From assembly GCA_039707655.1 (NCBI GenBank), contig CM077676.1:84097895-84161894 (forward strand): a stretch of DNA of 64,000 nt, read 5' to 3'. This stretch comes from Elymus sibiricus (taxonomy: Eukaryota > Streptophyta > Magnoliopsida > Poales > Poaceae). Positions 47,501-60,125 of this stretch are shown here, piece after piece. The stretch's first letter is position 1. Each line of letters opens with the position of its first letter. Both the position numbers and the translations under genes were made by a program. The notes under the pieces were generated by a model. The model searched no databases and was not told the origin of the DNA. It was given only the letters and a program-made list of their open reading frames with translations.

Positions 47501-48088
47501 CCCTCTGAATTGGTCAGAAACTGGGGAACGCCGCTCATCGGTCCGGATATTATCCAACAAGCTGAAGACCAAGTCCGTATTGTCCGGGAAAATCTCAAGG
47601 CGGCCCAGTCCAGCCAGAAGAGCAACTATGACCGTAAACACTGGGGATCGATCTATCAACCCGGTGAACAAGCTTATCTGCATGTGACTCCTATGAAGGG
47701 CACTCATTGTTTTGGAATCAAGGGCAAGTTAGCTCCTCACTACATTGGACCCTTCCGCATTCTCGCCAGACGTGGATATGTGGCATATAAATTGGAATTG
47801 CCGCCGCAATTTTCTCACATCCACGATGTCTTCCATGTATCGCAACTTCGTTGTTGCTTCAAGGATCCACACCGTGCAGTGGATCATGACATGCTCGAAT
47901 TGCAAGATGATTTCTCTTATAAAGAGCATCCGATCCGCATTGTTGATCAAGCTGAACGTCGAACCCGTCAGAAGGTAATCAAGTTCCTTAAAGTTCAGTG
48001 GCCGAATCATACTGAAGATGAAGCCACTTGGGAACGCGAGGATCGCCTTCATGAAGAATACCCCGACCTCTTTCCTTCTACCTCCTGA
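44600..48088 (+). pseudogene. pol of element A (protease-RT-RNase H-integrase-chromodomain), broken
   Basis: Resumes gag after the WHAM-like insertion with the last zinc-knuckle Cys. Domains in order: protease (VLFDSGASHAF, about 44810-44840); RT with YLDD at 45753-45764; RNase H ([25 protein letters not shown]); integrase with HHCC (CDVCHRVKAEH) and DD-E parts (WDKVQMDLITGLP, DRGSLFTSKFW, QGQVERVNQ); then a C-terminal segment with a chromodomain-like stretch (about 47930-48060, VQWPNHTEDEATWERED). This places A in the Tekay/Del chromoviruses. Lesions include frameshifts near 44990, 45350 and 47530 and stops at about 46032, 46266, 46347, 46443, 46537, 46758 and 47297; those I could compare look like C-to-T changes. 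Dead. Confidence 0.75.
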
Positions 48089-48109
48089 ATTCTCGGGACG
48101 AGAATTTCT

Positions 48110-48125
48110 TTTAGAGGAGGAGAAT
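48110..48125 (+). other. PPT of element A
   Basis: TTTAGAGGAGGAGAAT directly before the 3' LTR start TGTAACACC at 48126, on A's coding strand. Confidence 0.65.
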
Positions 48126-48769
48126 TGTAACACCCCCCATGTATTAAGCTACAGTAATCCATCAAGATTATGCTAAGTTACTTTGCTTTGCAGTGCTTGA
48201 TCATATTGGATTCATATCTCATTTCCAACTCCATCACTGAAATCAATTCAAATTGCAAGTGAAATTTAAAGTTTCACAAACATGGTTGCAAAATATTCCA
48301 TCATTTAGCAAATATTCCATAAAAATTATTTGTTAAGGAAAACAACATCACTTATTTGCTTAATTGGGCTCTAGCAATTAAAACAGTGCCAAATCAGCCT
48401 ATTTAAATGCTTTTTCATTTATGCAAAATTCAAACAAATTCAAATACCTCCCAAACTTTTTGTGACAGTGCCAAATATTGCAATGTAAATATGTGGCCAA
48501 GTTCCATATTTTACAAAACTCCTTTGATACTAAAAAGAAATGCAAAACAAAAGGAATAAAGAAAACAAAAAAAGATAAAGAAAAAGAGCAAAGAACCACT
48601 GTGCACTTGGGCCACAAGTGCCCACCAAGCCGTTGTCTCCCTCCTCTGTTCATCAGAGGCGCGGTGGACGTCCGTGCGGCGTCCATGGTCAGGATGGCCA
48701 CACGCCGGCCATCCCGCGGCTCCCCTGCTGGATAAGGCCACCCCCGCGAACCCCGATGAAACCCTAACG
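48126..48769 (+). repeat. 3' LTR of element A, first part
   Basis: Begins TGTAACACCCCCCATG like the 5' LTR at 14505. Cut at 48769 by element B and resumed at 57797. Confidence 0.8.
48765..48769. repeat. Target-site duplication TAACG, left copy
   Basis: TAACG here and at 57792-57796 flanks element B exactly. Confidence 0.8.
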
Positions 48770-49043
48770 TGTGACGCCCCCGACCCGACCGTGCACTAAT
48801 CATACACGCAAATGCGCACGATCAAGCCCAGGGACTCACGGGAAGATATCACAACACAACTCTAGACACAAAATAAAATAATACAAGCTTTATATTACAA
48901 GCCAGGGGCCTCGAGGGCTCAAATACATAAGCTCAAATACAAGCGTTAGCGGAAGCAACAACAGTAAACTGCCTTAAGAAGGCGAAAACAAACAACGGCT
49001 CTGATCGAAAGAGGCAAGGCCTCCTGCCTGGGAGCCTCCTAAA

Positions 49044-50814
49044 CTACTCCTGGTCGTCGGTCTCCACATAGAAGTACGCTCCACTAGAGGGGTAGTAGTC
49101 GGCGACGGAATCAGCTGGCTCCGGGGCTCCGTCATCTGGTCACAGCAATCGGGTATGGGGAAAAAGAGGTAGCAAAGCAACCGTGAGTACTCATCCAAAG
49201 TACTCACAAGACTTACATCAGAACTATGCTAAGTATGCATCGGTATCAAAGGGAATGGCTGTATCTGTGGACTAGACTACAGAAATGCCAGAATAGAGGG
49301 GAAAGCCTAGCCTATCGAAGACTAGCATCTTCAGCGTCTTGCAGCATTAGAAGAGTACTGTAGATTAGTACATAATTAAAGTCGCAAGCATGTAGTGGCA
49401 AAGCCTAGAGATCCTTCCTCGACTCCCTGCGAGAAAGCGATCCCGGAGCTTACAATTAATTAACAAGTATCCAGTTCAAGTTGTAGTAGATCGGGATACA
49501 ACACTGAGCGTCCTGTTACCGTGGACACGGCTATTCGAATAGATAACTTCCCTGCAGGGGTGCACTACTATTACTCAACACGCTCGATTAACTCTGGCCA
49601 GGCACACTTTTCTCGGTCATGCCCGGCCTCGGCTGATCGACACGACGTAGTCCTACCTAGGCTCAGCAGAGAGGTCCCCGCCGGTCTACATCCTAAGTGC
49701 TCAGGGGTCTTGGGCCCATCGCCCTTTGCACTCCGGGTCGTTGTGTGCAGGCTGGACCCAGGCACCACCTCTGTCCTAGATGGCACCGGCCCGACCCGGC
49801 CACAATGCTGAACTGGACGTCTGATAGAACTTTTGGCTGATACATACGGCGCCGAGGGCCCCATTAAACCATAATCCCACGTGGTGGTAGTGCGTATAGG
49901 CCAGTGGCCAACTCAGATCAAATACCCAAATCCGTTAGTGTGTTGGGAGCTCGCGGTGACGATCAATACTCCTGTCGCCCCGTCTCGAGGAAGTGCAACA
50001 AGGGTCAGGCCCATCCCTCTCTAGGGCGGTCTCTGCCTGCCCGGCCGCGCCTCGTAATTATCTCGCGGGTACCCTCCAGGTCAACCCGACTCTCAAGAGA
50101 CTGTCGGGAACTTAGGTCCACCTCTACCGGGGTGGTACCGCCTGTCCCTTCAGTCCCGCAGTAACAGTAAATGGGGAACAGTGTAAGGTAACAGTGTGTC
50201 CGTAACACCTAGAGGGTAATCCGAGGAATCACCCTCGATGGATTCCCACTCGGTGCTACCGTCAAGGTGAACCCGGAGGAATCACCCTCGATGGATTCAC
50301 ACTTGAGGGATTGCACGACAGAGGTGTCATCGGAGGTGGTGAAAGAGGAATCACCCTCGATAGCCCACAACCGACTAGCTACGCTACAGAGATATCATCA
50401 GGAGTGAGGTAGGAGGTATCACCCTCGGCACTCGATAGTAGCTCTGCAGAGTCGTACAACTAAGGGGTGTGCGGTGCTGTGTCGGTCTCGGCACATCGAT
50501 CACATTGATCGAGTCATCGGTAGTAAAGCATGGCAACACGGACAAGGGTGTGGGGCCACTGATGGATCACTAACCAGCCTATACTAAACATTTAGGACAA
50601 TAGGTAAAGTATCAACAGCAGGTTACAAAATCAGGCTATGCATTAGAATAGGAGCAATCAAATACAGTAGCAAAATCTAATGCAAGCAGGGGAGAGAAAG
50701 AATGGGCGATATAGGAATGATCAAGGGGGTTTTGCTTGCCTGGAATCTCTGCGGAAAGGGAAGAAGGGTCGTCGGTGACGTAGTCGATCACAGGGGCAGC
50801 GTCGGTCTCGGGGT
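49044..50814 (-). CDS. Predicted LTR-encoded split ORF, B 3' LTR
   Basis: Exon 50814-50740 (75 nt) after CTCTCCGGTAG, with GC donor CCAG|GCAAGC. Terminal exon 49135-49044 (92 nt) after TGACCAG, ending in DDQE-TAG. The terminal exon is 21 nt (7 codons) longer than in A, in frame. The peptide is again acidic (DPETDAAPVIDYVTDD). Starting exon not identified. Confidence 0.4.
50223..50426 (-). repeat. Four spaced GAGG...CCTC motifs in B 3' LTR
   Basis: Minus-strand GAGGGTGATTCCTC copies at 50413, 50345, 50276 and 50223 (first one variant). Spacing 68, 69, 53 matches the A 5' LTR. Confidence 0.6.
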
Positions 50815-51429
50815 CTACCGGAGAGAAGAGGGGGAAGAAACAGTAAATATAAAGCACACAGATACAACACAGATGCACAACATGCTGGTAGATGATTTAG
50901 GAATTTGTTTGAATTTATTTTACCGAAGTCATGCACTATTCATTTATCGGAAACAGGCAAAAAGTTACACGTTCACCTACTTAGAGGACTCTAACATGAA
51001 TTCAGAAGACATATTCGGATTCGTTGGATTTTTCTGATCATTTTTCATATATAAATTATTTTCATCCGAGCTACGGTTTATATTATATGATTTTTCAAAG
51101 TTTTATTGAATTTCTAGAATTGTTTTAATTATTAAATTCGAATTATCCAAAACAGTGTTCTGTGACGTCAGCATGATGTCAGGGTGACATCATTGGTCAA
51201 ACCCAGCTGGCCAGGGTCAAACCTGACCAGTGGGTCCCACTGGTCAGTGACTGTTTTAATTAAACAGGGGTTTAATTTATCTAACTAAGTTAATCTGCTA
51301 GCGGGACCCACATGTCAGCGACTGTTTAATTAACAAATTTAATTAACAGACTAATTAGCAGTTTATTTATTTTTAAAAACATTTAATTTGCGCAGGGTCC
51401 ACCTGTCAGTGACTGGTCAAGCCCAGTCA

Positions 51430-52400
51430 GCGGGTTGACTTGGTCAACCGGGCCATGGGACCCACTGGGCCCACTGGTCAGTGGCCCAGGGCATGCCACA
51501 TGGCGGTCAGGTCAGCTCCGGCGACCGGAGTTGCTCCGGCGAGCCTCCAGCGGCGGCTCGTCGCCGGAGTTGGCCGGAAAACGCGTACGGTGGGCCAAAA
51601 CGCGCGCAGGTGGGTTCTTTCGAACGGGCTCATCGCCGCGCGTCCAACGGTGGCGGTTGCGGGGGCTGCCGTGGCCAGAGTTGGCGCCGGCGACGACGTC
51701 GGGTAGCGGCCGGATCGGGTGTTCGGCGAAATCGACGACGCGGGCGCGTTCAAGTCGAACGGATGGGCCAGGGGGCATCTACGCGTGCGAGCGAGTTCAA
51801 CGGGCACAGACGCGGGACCATTTGGTCGTCGGGAGCTTGCCGGCGACGAGCTCGCGCGGTGGCGGGCTCGGCCATGTCGGGGACGGCGTCTACGGGCAGC
51901 AAACAGCGGCGAGCGAGGAGGGGAAAGAAGCAGTGGCTCACCAAGAGCCTGTAGTTGAGCTTGGCGTGCTCGGGGAGGTGGCCGGAATCGACGGCGAACG
52001 GCAGCGGCGATCCGAGGAAGAAGAGGAAGCTGGCGGCGGCGTTTATGCTCCCCGGCGTCGAGCGAGCAGCGCAAACGACGTATACGAGGGCAGCGGTCCT
52101 CCTGGACACGACGGAGCGGCGGGGGAAGCACGGTGGCCGCGTGGTTACGGCGGCGAGGCCATGGCCCCGCTCGGGAAGGGTGGAAGAGCAAGGGAGGAAG
52201 AGGGAGAGGGGATCCAGAGGAGTCAGGGGGAGCCAGGGGGGCTCTTATCCTCCACGGCGGGCGCGGGGCGTGCTGTCGAGCGGCGAGGAGGGGGGCCTGG
52301 CTGCGGTGGCGCGCGCGCGTGCGGCATAGGTGACAGCGAGGAGAGAGAGCGCGGGAGGTGAGGGGAGGCCGGGGTGGGCTGGGCCGCAGTGCACTGTGGC
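51430..52400. other. GC-rich block in B 3' LTR
   Basis: CpG-rich with long open frames on both strands (up to 330 codons on the minus strand, proline/arginine/alanine-rich). I treat these as composition effects; the 5' LTR copy (56330-57340) does not keep the same long frame. Confidence 0.5.
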
Positions 52401-52881
52401 ACTTAGGCCCAGTCGCACAGTAGGTTTCGGCCTTTTTCTTTTTATTTTTCTGTTTTGTATTTTCTGCCACTGTATTGCATTAAGTAGAGCCACCAAATGA
52501 TTTTTGTAAATAGTGAAAATTGTCACATAAATACAAAGTAATATTTTGGGGTACCACAAAAAGTTTGGGGTATATTTGAATTCATTTGAAATTTACATAA
52601 ATAGAAATTGGTTTAATAGTGTTGTTTTGTCACTGTTATTGGATGTTATTGTCAATTTGGGAATTTAAATAATGTTCGTTTTATTTTTATAATAGCTTTG
52701 GGAATATTTGCAATATTATGAACTATTTTGTTTAAAAGTTTGAAGTTTTTCTAATTTCACTTGTTATTTGAATTTTGAATTTGAGTTTAATTATTTTCTA
52801 AATGCAATTTATTTAGGAAGATCATGATGACATGGCTAATTAATTAGCTTAATGACAGGGTTGAGATCTGGGGATGTTACA

Positions 52882-53620
52882 AATCTCCCCCACTACAAGA
52901 AATCTCATCCCGAGATTTAAGAGGTGGCGGTAAGGGGTATCTTCGGGATCAAGGATGTACAGGAGAGTCAGGTTTCGATCCTGGGGAACTGTGGTTAGTG
53001 TGGGTTAAAAGTAGGAAGGGCGGTGACATCTTGCACGGCCATGATAGTAAGGCACGTCAGAGGATAGTTTGTCAGCTATGTTGGCAACAACGTCGGTACC
53101 AAGGGCGAGGGACGAAGAGAACAATTTTCCCGCTCGTTAAAACGATGCGGAACAATAGGCAAATTTCTCATCCACCGTCGGTTACCTGAATGCCAACAAC
53201 AATAGTAACATGGTGTTACCGACAGGGTGGTACACCGAGGTGTTTGCATAAGTAGGGAATCATTACTGCTTAGATAAAAGCTAGATTACAAGAAAGGTTA
53301 AACAGACCTATGGAAAGCAAAATGTGATGATCAGATTAAACAGACCAATGGAAAGGAATAATTGCAGACAATCCAGTTCTCCGGTTGAATGTGAATACGA
53401 GAACCTATTGTTAGTGTTAGCAAAACTTTAACCCAAATAGAGGAGAGATCAGAATCCCAGAGTAAGGAAGAGGAATAAAAGATCCTAATACCACCCATTG
53501 GCGACGTGGGCCCATAAGCCACACAGCCATGTTACTAAAACAGTTTTTTAAATATAGACTAAACTTCGGCCAAGGAGTTGGAAAGGGGCTTCCTATAGGC
53601 AGTCGGCTCTGATACCAGCT
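52882..53620 (-). other. Interior of element B
   Basis: 739 bp: PPT (52895-52882), a short stretch related to the 3' end of the family, and a leader similar to A's 20073-20641, with PBS TGGTATCAGAGC at 53617-53606. No ORF longer than about 75 codons and none with a recognisable domain. Confidence 0.7.
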
Positions 53621-56600
53621 TGTGACGCCCCCGACCCGACCGTGCACTAATCATACACGCAAATGCGTACAATCAAGCCCAAGGACTCACGGGAAGATAT
53701 CACAACACAACTCTAGACACAAAATAAAATAATACAAGCTTTATATTACAAGCCAGGGGCCTTGAGGTCTCGAATACATAAGCTCGAATACAAGCGTTAG
53801 CGGAAGCAACAACAGTATCTGAGTACAGACACAAAGTTAAACAAAAACTGCCTTAAGAAGGCGAAAAGAAACAACGGCTCTGATCGAAAGAGGCAAGGCC
53901 TCCTGCCTGGGAGCCTCCTAAACTACTCCTGGTCGTCGTTCTCCACATAGAAGTACGCTCCACCAGAGGGGTAGTAGTCGGCGACGGAATCAGCTGGCTC
54001 CGGGGCTCCGTCATCTGGTCGCAGCAATCGGGTATGGGGAAAAAGAGGTAGCAAAGCAACCGTGAGTACTCATCCAAACTACTCGCAAGACTTACATCAG
54101 AACTACGCTAAGTATGCATTGGTATCAAAGGGAATTTCTGTATCTGTGGACTAGACTACAGAAATGCCAGAATAGAGAGGAAAGCCTAGCCTATCGAAGA
54201 CTAGCATCTTCAGCGTCTTGCAGCATTAGAAGAGTGTAGATTAGTACATAATTAAAGTAACAAGCATGTAGTGGTAAAGCCTAGAGATCCTTCCTCGACT
54301 CCCTGTGAGAAAGCGATCCCGGAGCTTACAATTAATTAACATGTATCCAGTTCAAGTTGTAGTAGATCGGGATACAACACTGAGCGTCCTGTTACCGTGG
54401 ACACGGCTATTCGAATAGATAACTTCCTTGCAGGGGTGCACTACTGTTACCCAACACGCTCGATTAACTCTGGCCGGGCACACTTTTCTCGGTCATGCCC
54501 GGCCTCGGCTGATCGACACGACGTAGTCCTACCTAGGCTCAGCAGAGAGGTCCCCGCCGGTCTACATCCTAAGTGCTCAGGGGTCTTGGGCCCATCGCCC
54601 TTTGCACTCCGGGTCGTTGTGTGCAGGGTAGACCCAGGCACCACCTCTGTCCTGGATGGCGCCGGCCCGACCCGGCCACAATGCTGAACTGGACGTCTGA
54701 TAGAACTTTCGGCTGATACATACGGCGCCGAGGGCCCCATTAAACCATTATCCCGCGTGGTGGTAGTGCATATAGGCCAGTGGCCAACTCAGATCAAATA
54801 CCCAAATCCGTTAGTGTGTTGGGACCTCGCGGTGACGATCAGTACTCCTGTCGCCCCGTCTCGAGGAAGTGCAACAAGGGTCAGGCCCATCCCTCTCTAG
54901 GGCGGTCTCTGCCTACCCGGCTGTGCCTCGTAATTATCTCGCGGGTACCCTCCAGGTCAACCCGACTCTCAAGATACTGTCGGGAACTTAGGTCCACCTC
55001 TACCGGGGTGGTACCACTTGTCCCTTCAGTCCCGCATTAACAGTAAACGGGGAACAGTGTAAGGTAACAGTGTGTCCGTAACACCAAGAGGGTAATCCGA
55101 GGAATCACCCTCGATGGATTCCCACTCGATGCTACCGTCAAGGTGAACCCGGAGGAATCACCCTCGATGGATTCACATTTGGGGGGTTGCACGACAGAGG
55201 CGTCATCAGAGGTGGTGAAAGAGGAATCACCCTCGATAGCCCACAACCGACTAGCTACGCTACAGAGATGTCATCAGGAGTGAGGTAGGAGGTATCACCC
55301 TCGGCACTCGATAGTAGCTCTGCAGAGTCATACAACTAAGGGGTGTGCGGTGCTGTGTTGGTCTCGGCACATCGATCACATTGATCGAGTCATCGGTAGT
55401 AAAGCATGGCAACACGAACCAGGGTATGGGGCCACTGATGGATCACTAACCAGCCTATACTAAGCATTTAGAACAATAGGTAAAGTATCAACAGCAGGTT
55501 ACAAAATCAGGCTATGCATTAGAATAGGAGCATCAAATACAGTTGCAAAATCTAATGCAAGGTGGGGAGAGAAAGAATGGGCGATATAGGAATGATCAAG
55601 GGGGTTTTGCTTGCCTGGAAGCTCTGCGGAAAGGGAAGAAGGGTCGTCGGTGAGGTAGTCGATCACAGGGGCAGCGTCGGTCTCGGGGTCTACCGGAGCG
55701 AAGAGGGGGAAGAAACAGTAAATATAAAGCACACTGATGCAACACAGATGCACGACGTGCCGGTAGGTTATGCTAGGGGTGATATAATGCCTCTCTAATC
55801 ATTTTAGATGATTTCGGAATTTGTATGAATTTATTTTACCAAAGTCATGCACTATTCATTTATCAGAAACAGGCAAAAAGTTACAGGTTCACCTACTTAG
55901 AAGACTCTAACATGAATGCAGATGACATATTCAGATTCGTTGGATTTTTCTGATCATTTTTCATATATAAATTAATTTCATCCAAGCTACGGTTTATTTT
56001 ATATGATTTTTCAAAGTTTTATTGAATTTCTAGAATTGTTTTAATTATTAAATTCGAATTATCCAAAATAGTGTTCTGTGACGTCAGCATGACGTCAGGG
56101 TGACGTCATCGGTCAAACCCAGCTGGCCAGGGTCAAACCTAACCAGTGGGTCCCACTAGACAGTGACTGTTTTAATTAAACAGGGGTTTAATTTATCTAA
56201 TTAAGTTAATCTGCTAGCGGGACCCACATGTCAGTGACTATTTAATTAACAGACTAATTAGTAGTTTATTTATTTTAGAAAAATTTAATTTGCGTGGGGT
56301 CCACCTGTCAGTGACTGGTCAAGCCCAGTCAGCGGGTTGACTTGGTCAACCGGGCCACGGGACCCACTGGGCCCACTGGTCAGTGGCCCAGGGCATGCCA
56401 CATGGCGGCCAGGTCAGCTCCGGCGACCGGAGTTGCTCCGGCGAGCCTCCCGCGGCGGCTGCGTCGCCGGAGTTGGCCGGAAAATGCATACGGTGGGCCA
56501 AAACGCACGCGGGTGGGTTCTTTCGAACGGGCTCATCGCCGCGCGTCCAACGGTGGTGGTTGCGGGGGCTGCCGTGGCCGGAGTTGGCGCCAGCGACGAC

Positions 56601-57791
56601 GTCGGGCGGCGGCCAGATCGGGTGTTCGGTGAAATCAACGACGCGGGCGTGTTCAAGTCGAACGGATGGGCCAGGGGGCATCTACTCGCGCGTGCGAGTT
56701 CAACGGGCACGGACGCGGGGCCATTTGGTTGCCGGGAGCTTGCCGGCGATGTGCTCGCGCGGTGGCGGGCTCGGCCACGTCGGGGACGGTGTCTACGGGC
56801 AGCAAACGGCAGCAAGCGAGGAGGGGAAAGAAGCAGCGGCTCACCGGGAGCCTGTAGTTGAGCTTGGCGTACTCGGGGAGGGCTCGGAGTGGCCGGAATC
56901 GAAAGCAAACGGCGGTGGCGATCCGAGGAAGAAGAGGAAGCTGGCGGCGGCGTTGACGCTCCCCGGTGTCGAGCGAGTAGCGCAGACGACGTATACGAGG
57001 GCAGCGGTCCTCCTGGACATGACAGAGCGGCGGGGGAAGCACGGTGGCCGCGTGGTTACGGCGGCGAGGCCATGGCCGCGCTCGGGAAGGGTGGAAGAGC
57101 GAGGGAGGAAGAGGGAGAGGGGATCCAGAGGAGTCAGGGGGAGCCAGGGGGGCTCTTATCCTACACAGCGGGTGCAGGGCGCGCTGTCGAGCGGCGAGGA
57201 GGGGGGCCTGGCTGCGGGGGCGCGCGCGCGTGCGGCAGAGGCGACAGCGAGGAGAGAGAGCGCGGGAGGTTAGGGGAGGCCGGGGTGGGCTGGGCCGCAG
57301 TGCACTGTGGCACTTAGGCCTAGTGGCACAGTAGGTTTCAGCCTTTTTCTTTTATTTTTCTGTTTTGTATTTTCTGCCACTGTATTGCATTAAGTAGAGC
57401 CAACAAATGATTTTTGTAAATAGTGAAAATTGTCACATAAATACAAAGTAATATTTTGGGGTACCACAAAAAGTTTGGGGTATATTTGAATTCATTTGAA
57501 ATTTACATAAATAGAAATGGATTTAATAGTGCTGTTTTGTCACTGTTATTGGATGTTATGGTCAATTTGGGAATTTAAATAATGTTGGTTTTATTTTTAT
57601 AATAGCTTTGGGAATATTTGCAATATTATGAACTATTTTGTTTAAAAGTTTGAAGTTTTTCTAATTTCACTTGTTATTTGAATTTTGAATTTGAGTTGAA
57701 TTATTTTCTAAATGCAATTTATTTAGGATGATCATGATGACATGGCTAATTAATTAGCTTAATGACAGGGTTGAGATCTGGGGATGTTACA
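53621..57791 (-). repeat. 5' LTR of element B
   Basis: 4171 bp, followed by TAACG at 57792-57796. Closely similar to 48770-52881 apart from small indels (the 3' LTR lacks about 45 bp near 48965). Confidence 0.8.
53923..55689 (-). CDS. Predicted LTR-encoded split ORF, B 5' LTR
   Basis: Exon 55689-55615 (75 nt) and terminal exon 54014-53923 (92 nt), with the same acceptors, GC donor, phase and TAG as the B 3' LTR copy. Few substitutions separate the two, so this is not an independent line of evidence, but no frame lesion has accumulated in either. Confidence 0.4.
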
Positions 57792-57796
57792 TAACG

Positions 57797-60125
57797 CCAC
57801 TCCTCCTCTTTCCTCGTTCGCCCCCTTCAATCTCGTCGACGCCCGAGACATCCGTCGCCATGGATGCCCTCGCCCGCCTGCTCTCCGACCACCCCGCGCC
57901 CTAGGAGCTTGTCCAGGAGCTCCGTCTGCCTCATCTACTTCGTCTAAGGGCACCAGTTCGAGCTCTCAAGCTCTCAACGGGCCACCGTGTGCCTTCGCAA
58001 TGAGCTCCTCTGCCAATTCCCCTCGTTCCCCACTTCGATCCACTCCGTTAGCCGCCGCCCCCGTGCTCGTCCGTGGCCACCATGGCCTGTGCCCGAGCTC
58101 CCGTGTACACGCTGCTCTGCTGCTGCTCCTCACACTGCTACTACTCTTGCCGAAGTTGCTTCCTTGCCGCTGTTTGCTGTTGCCGCTAGCTGCTGCTCTG
58201 CCTGCTGTTGCTTCCGCCTTCTGCTGCTGTTGCCGTTGCCGCTCCCCTCCTATTGCTCGCCGCGTGCCGTGCTTGCCTACCGCTGCTGGCCACGCCTTGC
58301 GAGCACCTGCCCGCGCCCTCGCGCGCGTTCGCCCGCGGCCCTGCACGGCCGCCACCCCCCCACCCCCCCCCCCCCCCCCCCCCGCGCTGCGCCTCCCCTG
58401 GCCATGGCCGCCATGGCCCTGTCCCCGTGCGTGCGTGCCCAGCCATGGGTGGCCGCCTGGGCCACTGCCATGTGGGGTCGGCCCTTTTTAATTAGTGGCT
58501 AACAAAAATTAGCACTAACCCCCCCCCCCTCTAATCCTCACTGACATATGCGGCCCACCTCTAATTAAACCTAATAAAATCAGTTAAAACTTTGTTAATA
58601 AACTAGAGTTGCTGACAATCGGGACCCACCTTCACTGTTCACTCTTGACCTAGTCAACGTTGACTGCTGAGTTAGCTGTTGATGGGCCAACCAGTCAGCC
58701 TCTGGCTGTGTACACTTCTGGGTACACGTAACAATTTCCTATTTAATTTCGAAATTAATAATATTCCAGCAAATTTTAGAAATTGTTTAAAACTTTGAAA
58801 ATTCATATAAATTCAACCGTAACTCGGATGAAAATAATTTATATATGAAAAATGATCAGAAAAATAAGACAAATCCGATTATGCTATCCACATACCTGCC
58901 ACATGCCTCTAATACTGCAAACATGGAACCTTCCCCTCCGGATCGTCTGACCGATAATTGCCTAAAGCCGGGAAAATATTCTCAGATATTTTCCCGCCCC
59001 GTCTGTAACGCTTAGCATTGCATTAGGTCATCCCTAGCACAGCATATTGCCATGTCATGCTTTGTGATGCATCTGTGTGCTTTATCTTTACTGTTTCTTC
59101 CCCCTCTTCTCTCCGGTAGACCCCGAGACCGACGTTGACGCCGCTGGTTATGACTACGCCGCAGACGACCAGCCCCTTTCAGCAGAGCTTCCAGGCAAGC
59201 AAAACCCCCTTGATCATTCCTATATCGCCCATTCTTTCTCTCTCGTGCTTGCATTTGATTTTGCTACTGTGTTCCATAGCTCCTATTCTGATGCATAGCC
59301 TGTTTTCGTAACCTGTTGTTGATACTTTACCTATTGTCCTATATGCTTAGTATAGGTTGGTTAGTGATCCATCAGTGGCCCTAGACCCTTGTCCGTGTTG
59401 CTCTGCTTTGCTACCAGATGACTCGATCAATGTGATCGACGTGCAGAGACCGAACGCACCACCAGCACCCCCTTAGTTGTACGACTCTGTAGAGCTACTA
59501 TCGAGTGCCGAGGGTGATGCCTCCTATCGCACTTCTGATGATATCTCTATAGTATAGCACGTCGGTTCTGGATTACAGAGGGTGATTCCTCGCTCTCCAC
59601 TCCCGATGATGACTCTGTCGTGCAACACCTCAAGCGTGAACCCATCGAGGGTGATTCCTCCAAGTTCACCTTGACATTTTACATCGAATAGGAATCTATC
59701 GATGGTGATTCCTCAGATTCCTTGATGTTATGGACACACGGTTACCTTGACTATTACAACAGACCTTTGTAGAAGTCGGGTCGACCCCAATGGTACCCGC
59801 GAGAGTTATTGCAGTCTATAATGAAGTCGGGTTGACCATGAGGGTACCCGCGAGATTTATTGACGCGGCACGACCGGGCAGGCAGAGACCGCCCCAGGAG
59901 AGGGACGGGCCTGGCCCTTGTCGTAAGTCCGCGAGACGGGGCGACAGGATCACTGATCGTCTCCGCGAGCTCCCAATACACTAACGGTTTGGATATGTGA
60001 TCTGTGTAGCCCTCTGGCCTTTTCGCACTAACAACCACGCGGGATAACTTATGGGCACTCAGCATCGTACGATTCTCCCGAAAGCTCTGTCAGACGTCCA
60101 GTTCAGCATTGCGGCACGGCTGGGC
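57797..60125 (+). repeat. 3' LTR of element A, second part, truncated
   Basis: Continues the LTR cut at 48769 and matches about 15155-17506 of the 5' LTR. It ends abruptly at 60125 after GGCACGGCTGGGC, about 1.0 kb (net) before the LTR should end, where an inverted LTR begins. A long C-run lies near 58350-58383. Confidence 0.75.
59120..59194 (+). CDS. Predicted LTR-encoded exon, A 3' LTR (partial gene)
   Basis: 75-nt exon after CTTCTCTCCGGTAG with donor CCAG|GCAAGC, reading as in the A 5' LTR copy (one Ala/Val difference). The terminal exon is lost with the truncation at 60125. Confidence 0.35.

Larger units (their letters stand above)
48770..52881 (-). repeat. 3' LTR of element B
   Basis: 4112 bp. 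GC-rich block at 51430-52400, W-box-like palindrome GGTTGACTTGGTCAACC at 51433-51449, GAGG...CCTC motifs at 50223-50426, LTR gene exons at 50814-50740 and 49135-49044. Preceded on its coding strand by the PPT 52895-52882. Confidence 0.8.
48770..57791 (-). mobile_element. Element B: long-LTR, coding-poor gypsy derivative
   Basis: 9022 bp, minus strand, TSD TAACG. 5' LTR 57791-53621 (4171 bp), PBS, interior 53620-52882 (739 bp), PPT, 3' LTR 52881-48770 (4112 bp). Termini are TGTAACATCCCC and GGGGGCGTCACA. No gag or pol remains, so it depends on other elements for movement. It is a distinct subfamily from A but shares PBS, leader, LTR layout and the LTR gene. Confidence 0.8.

Noticed and set aside
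51478..52470. 330-codon open frame in a GC-rich LTR block as a gene
   Set aside because: Low-complexity Pro/Arg/Ala composition, open frames on both strands, no domain, and not kept intact in B's other LTR.
58350..58383. Long C-run as a functional G-quadruplex
   Set aside because: Simple homopolymer, not kept in the matching LTR copies, and prone to assembly or sequencing error.
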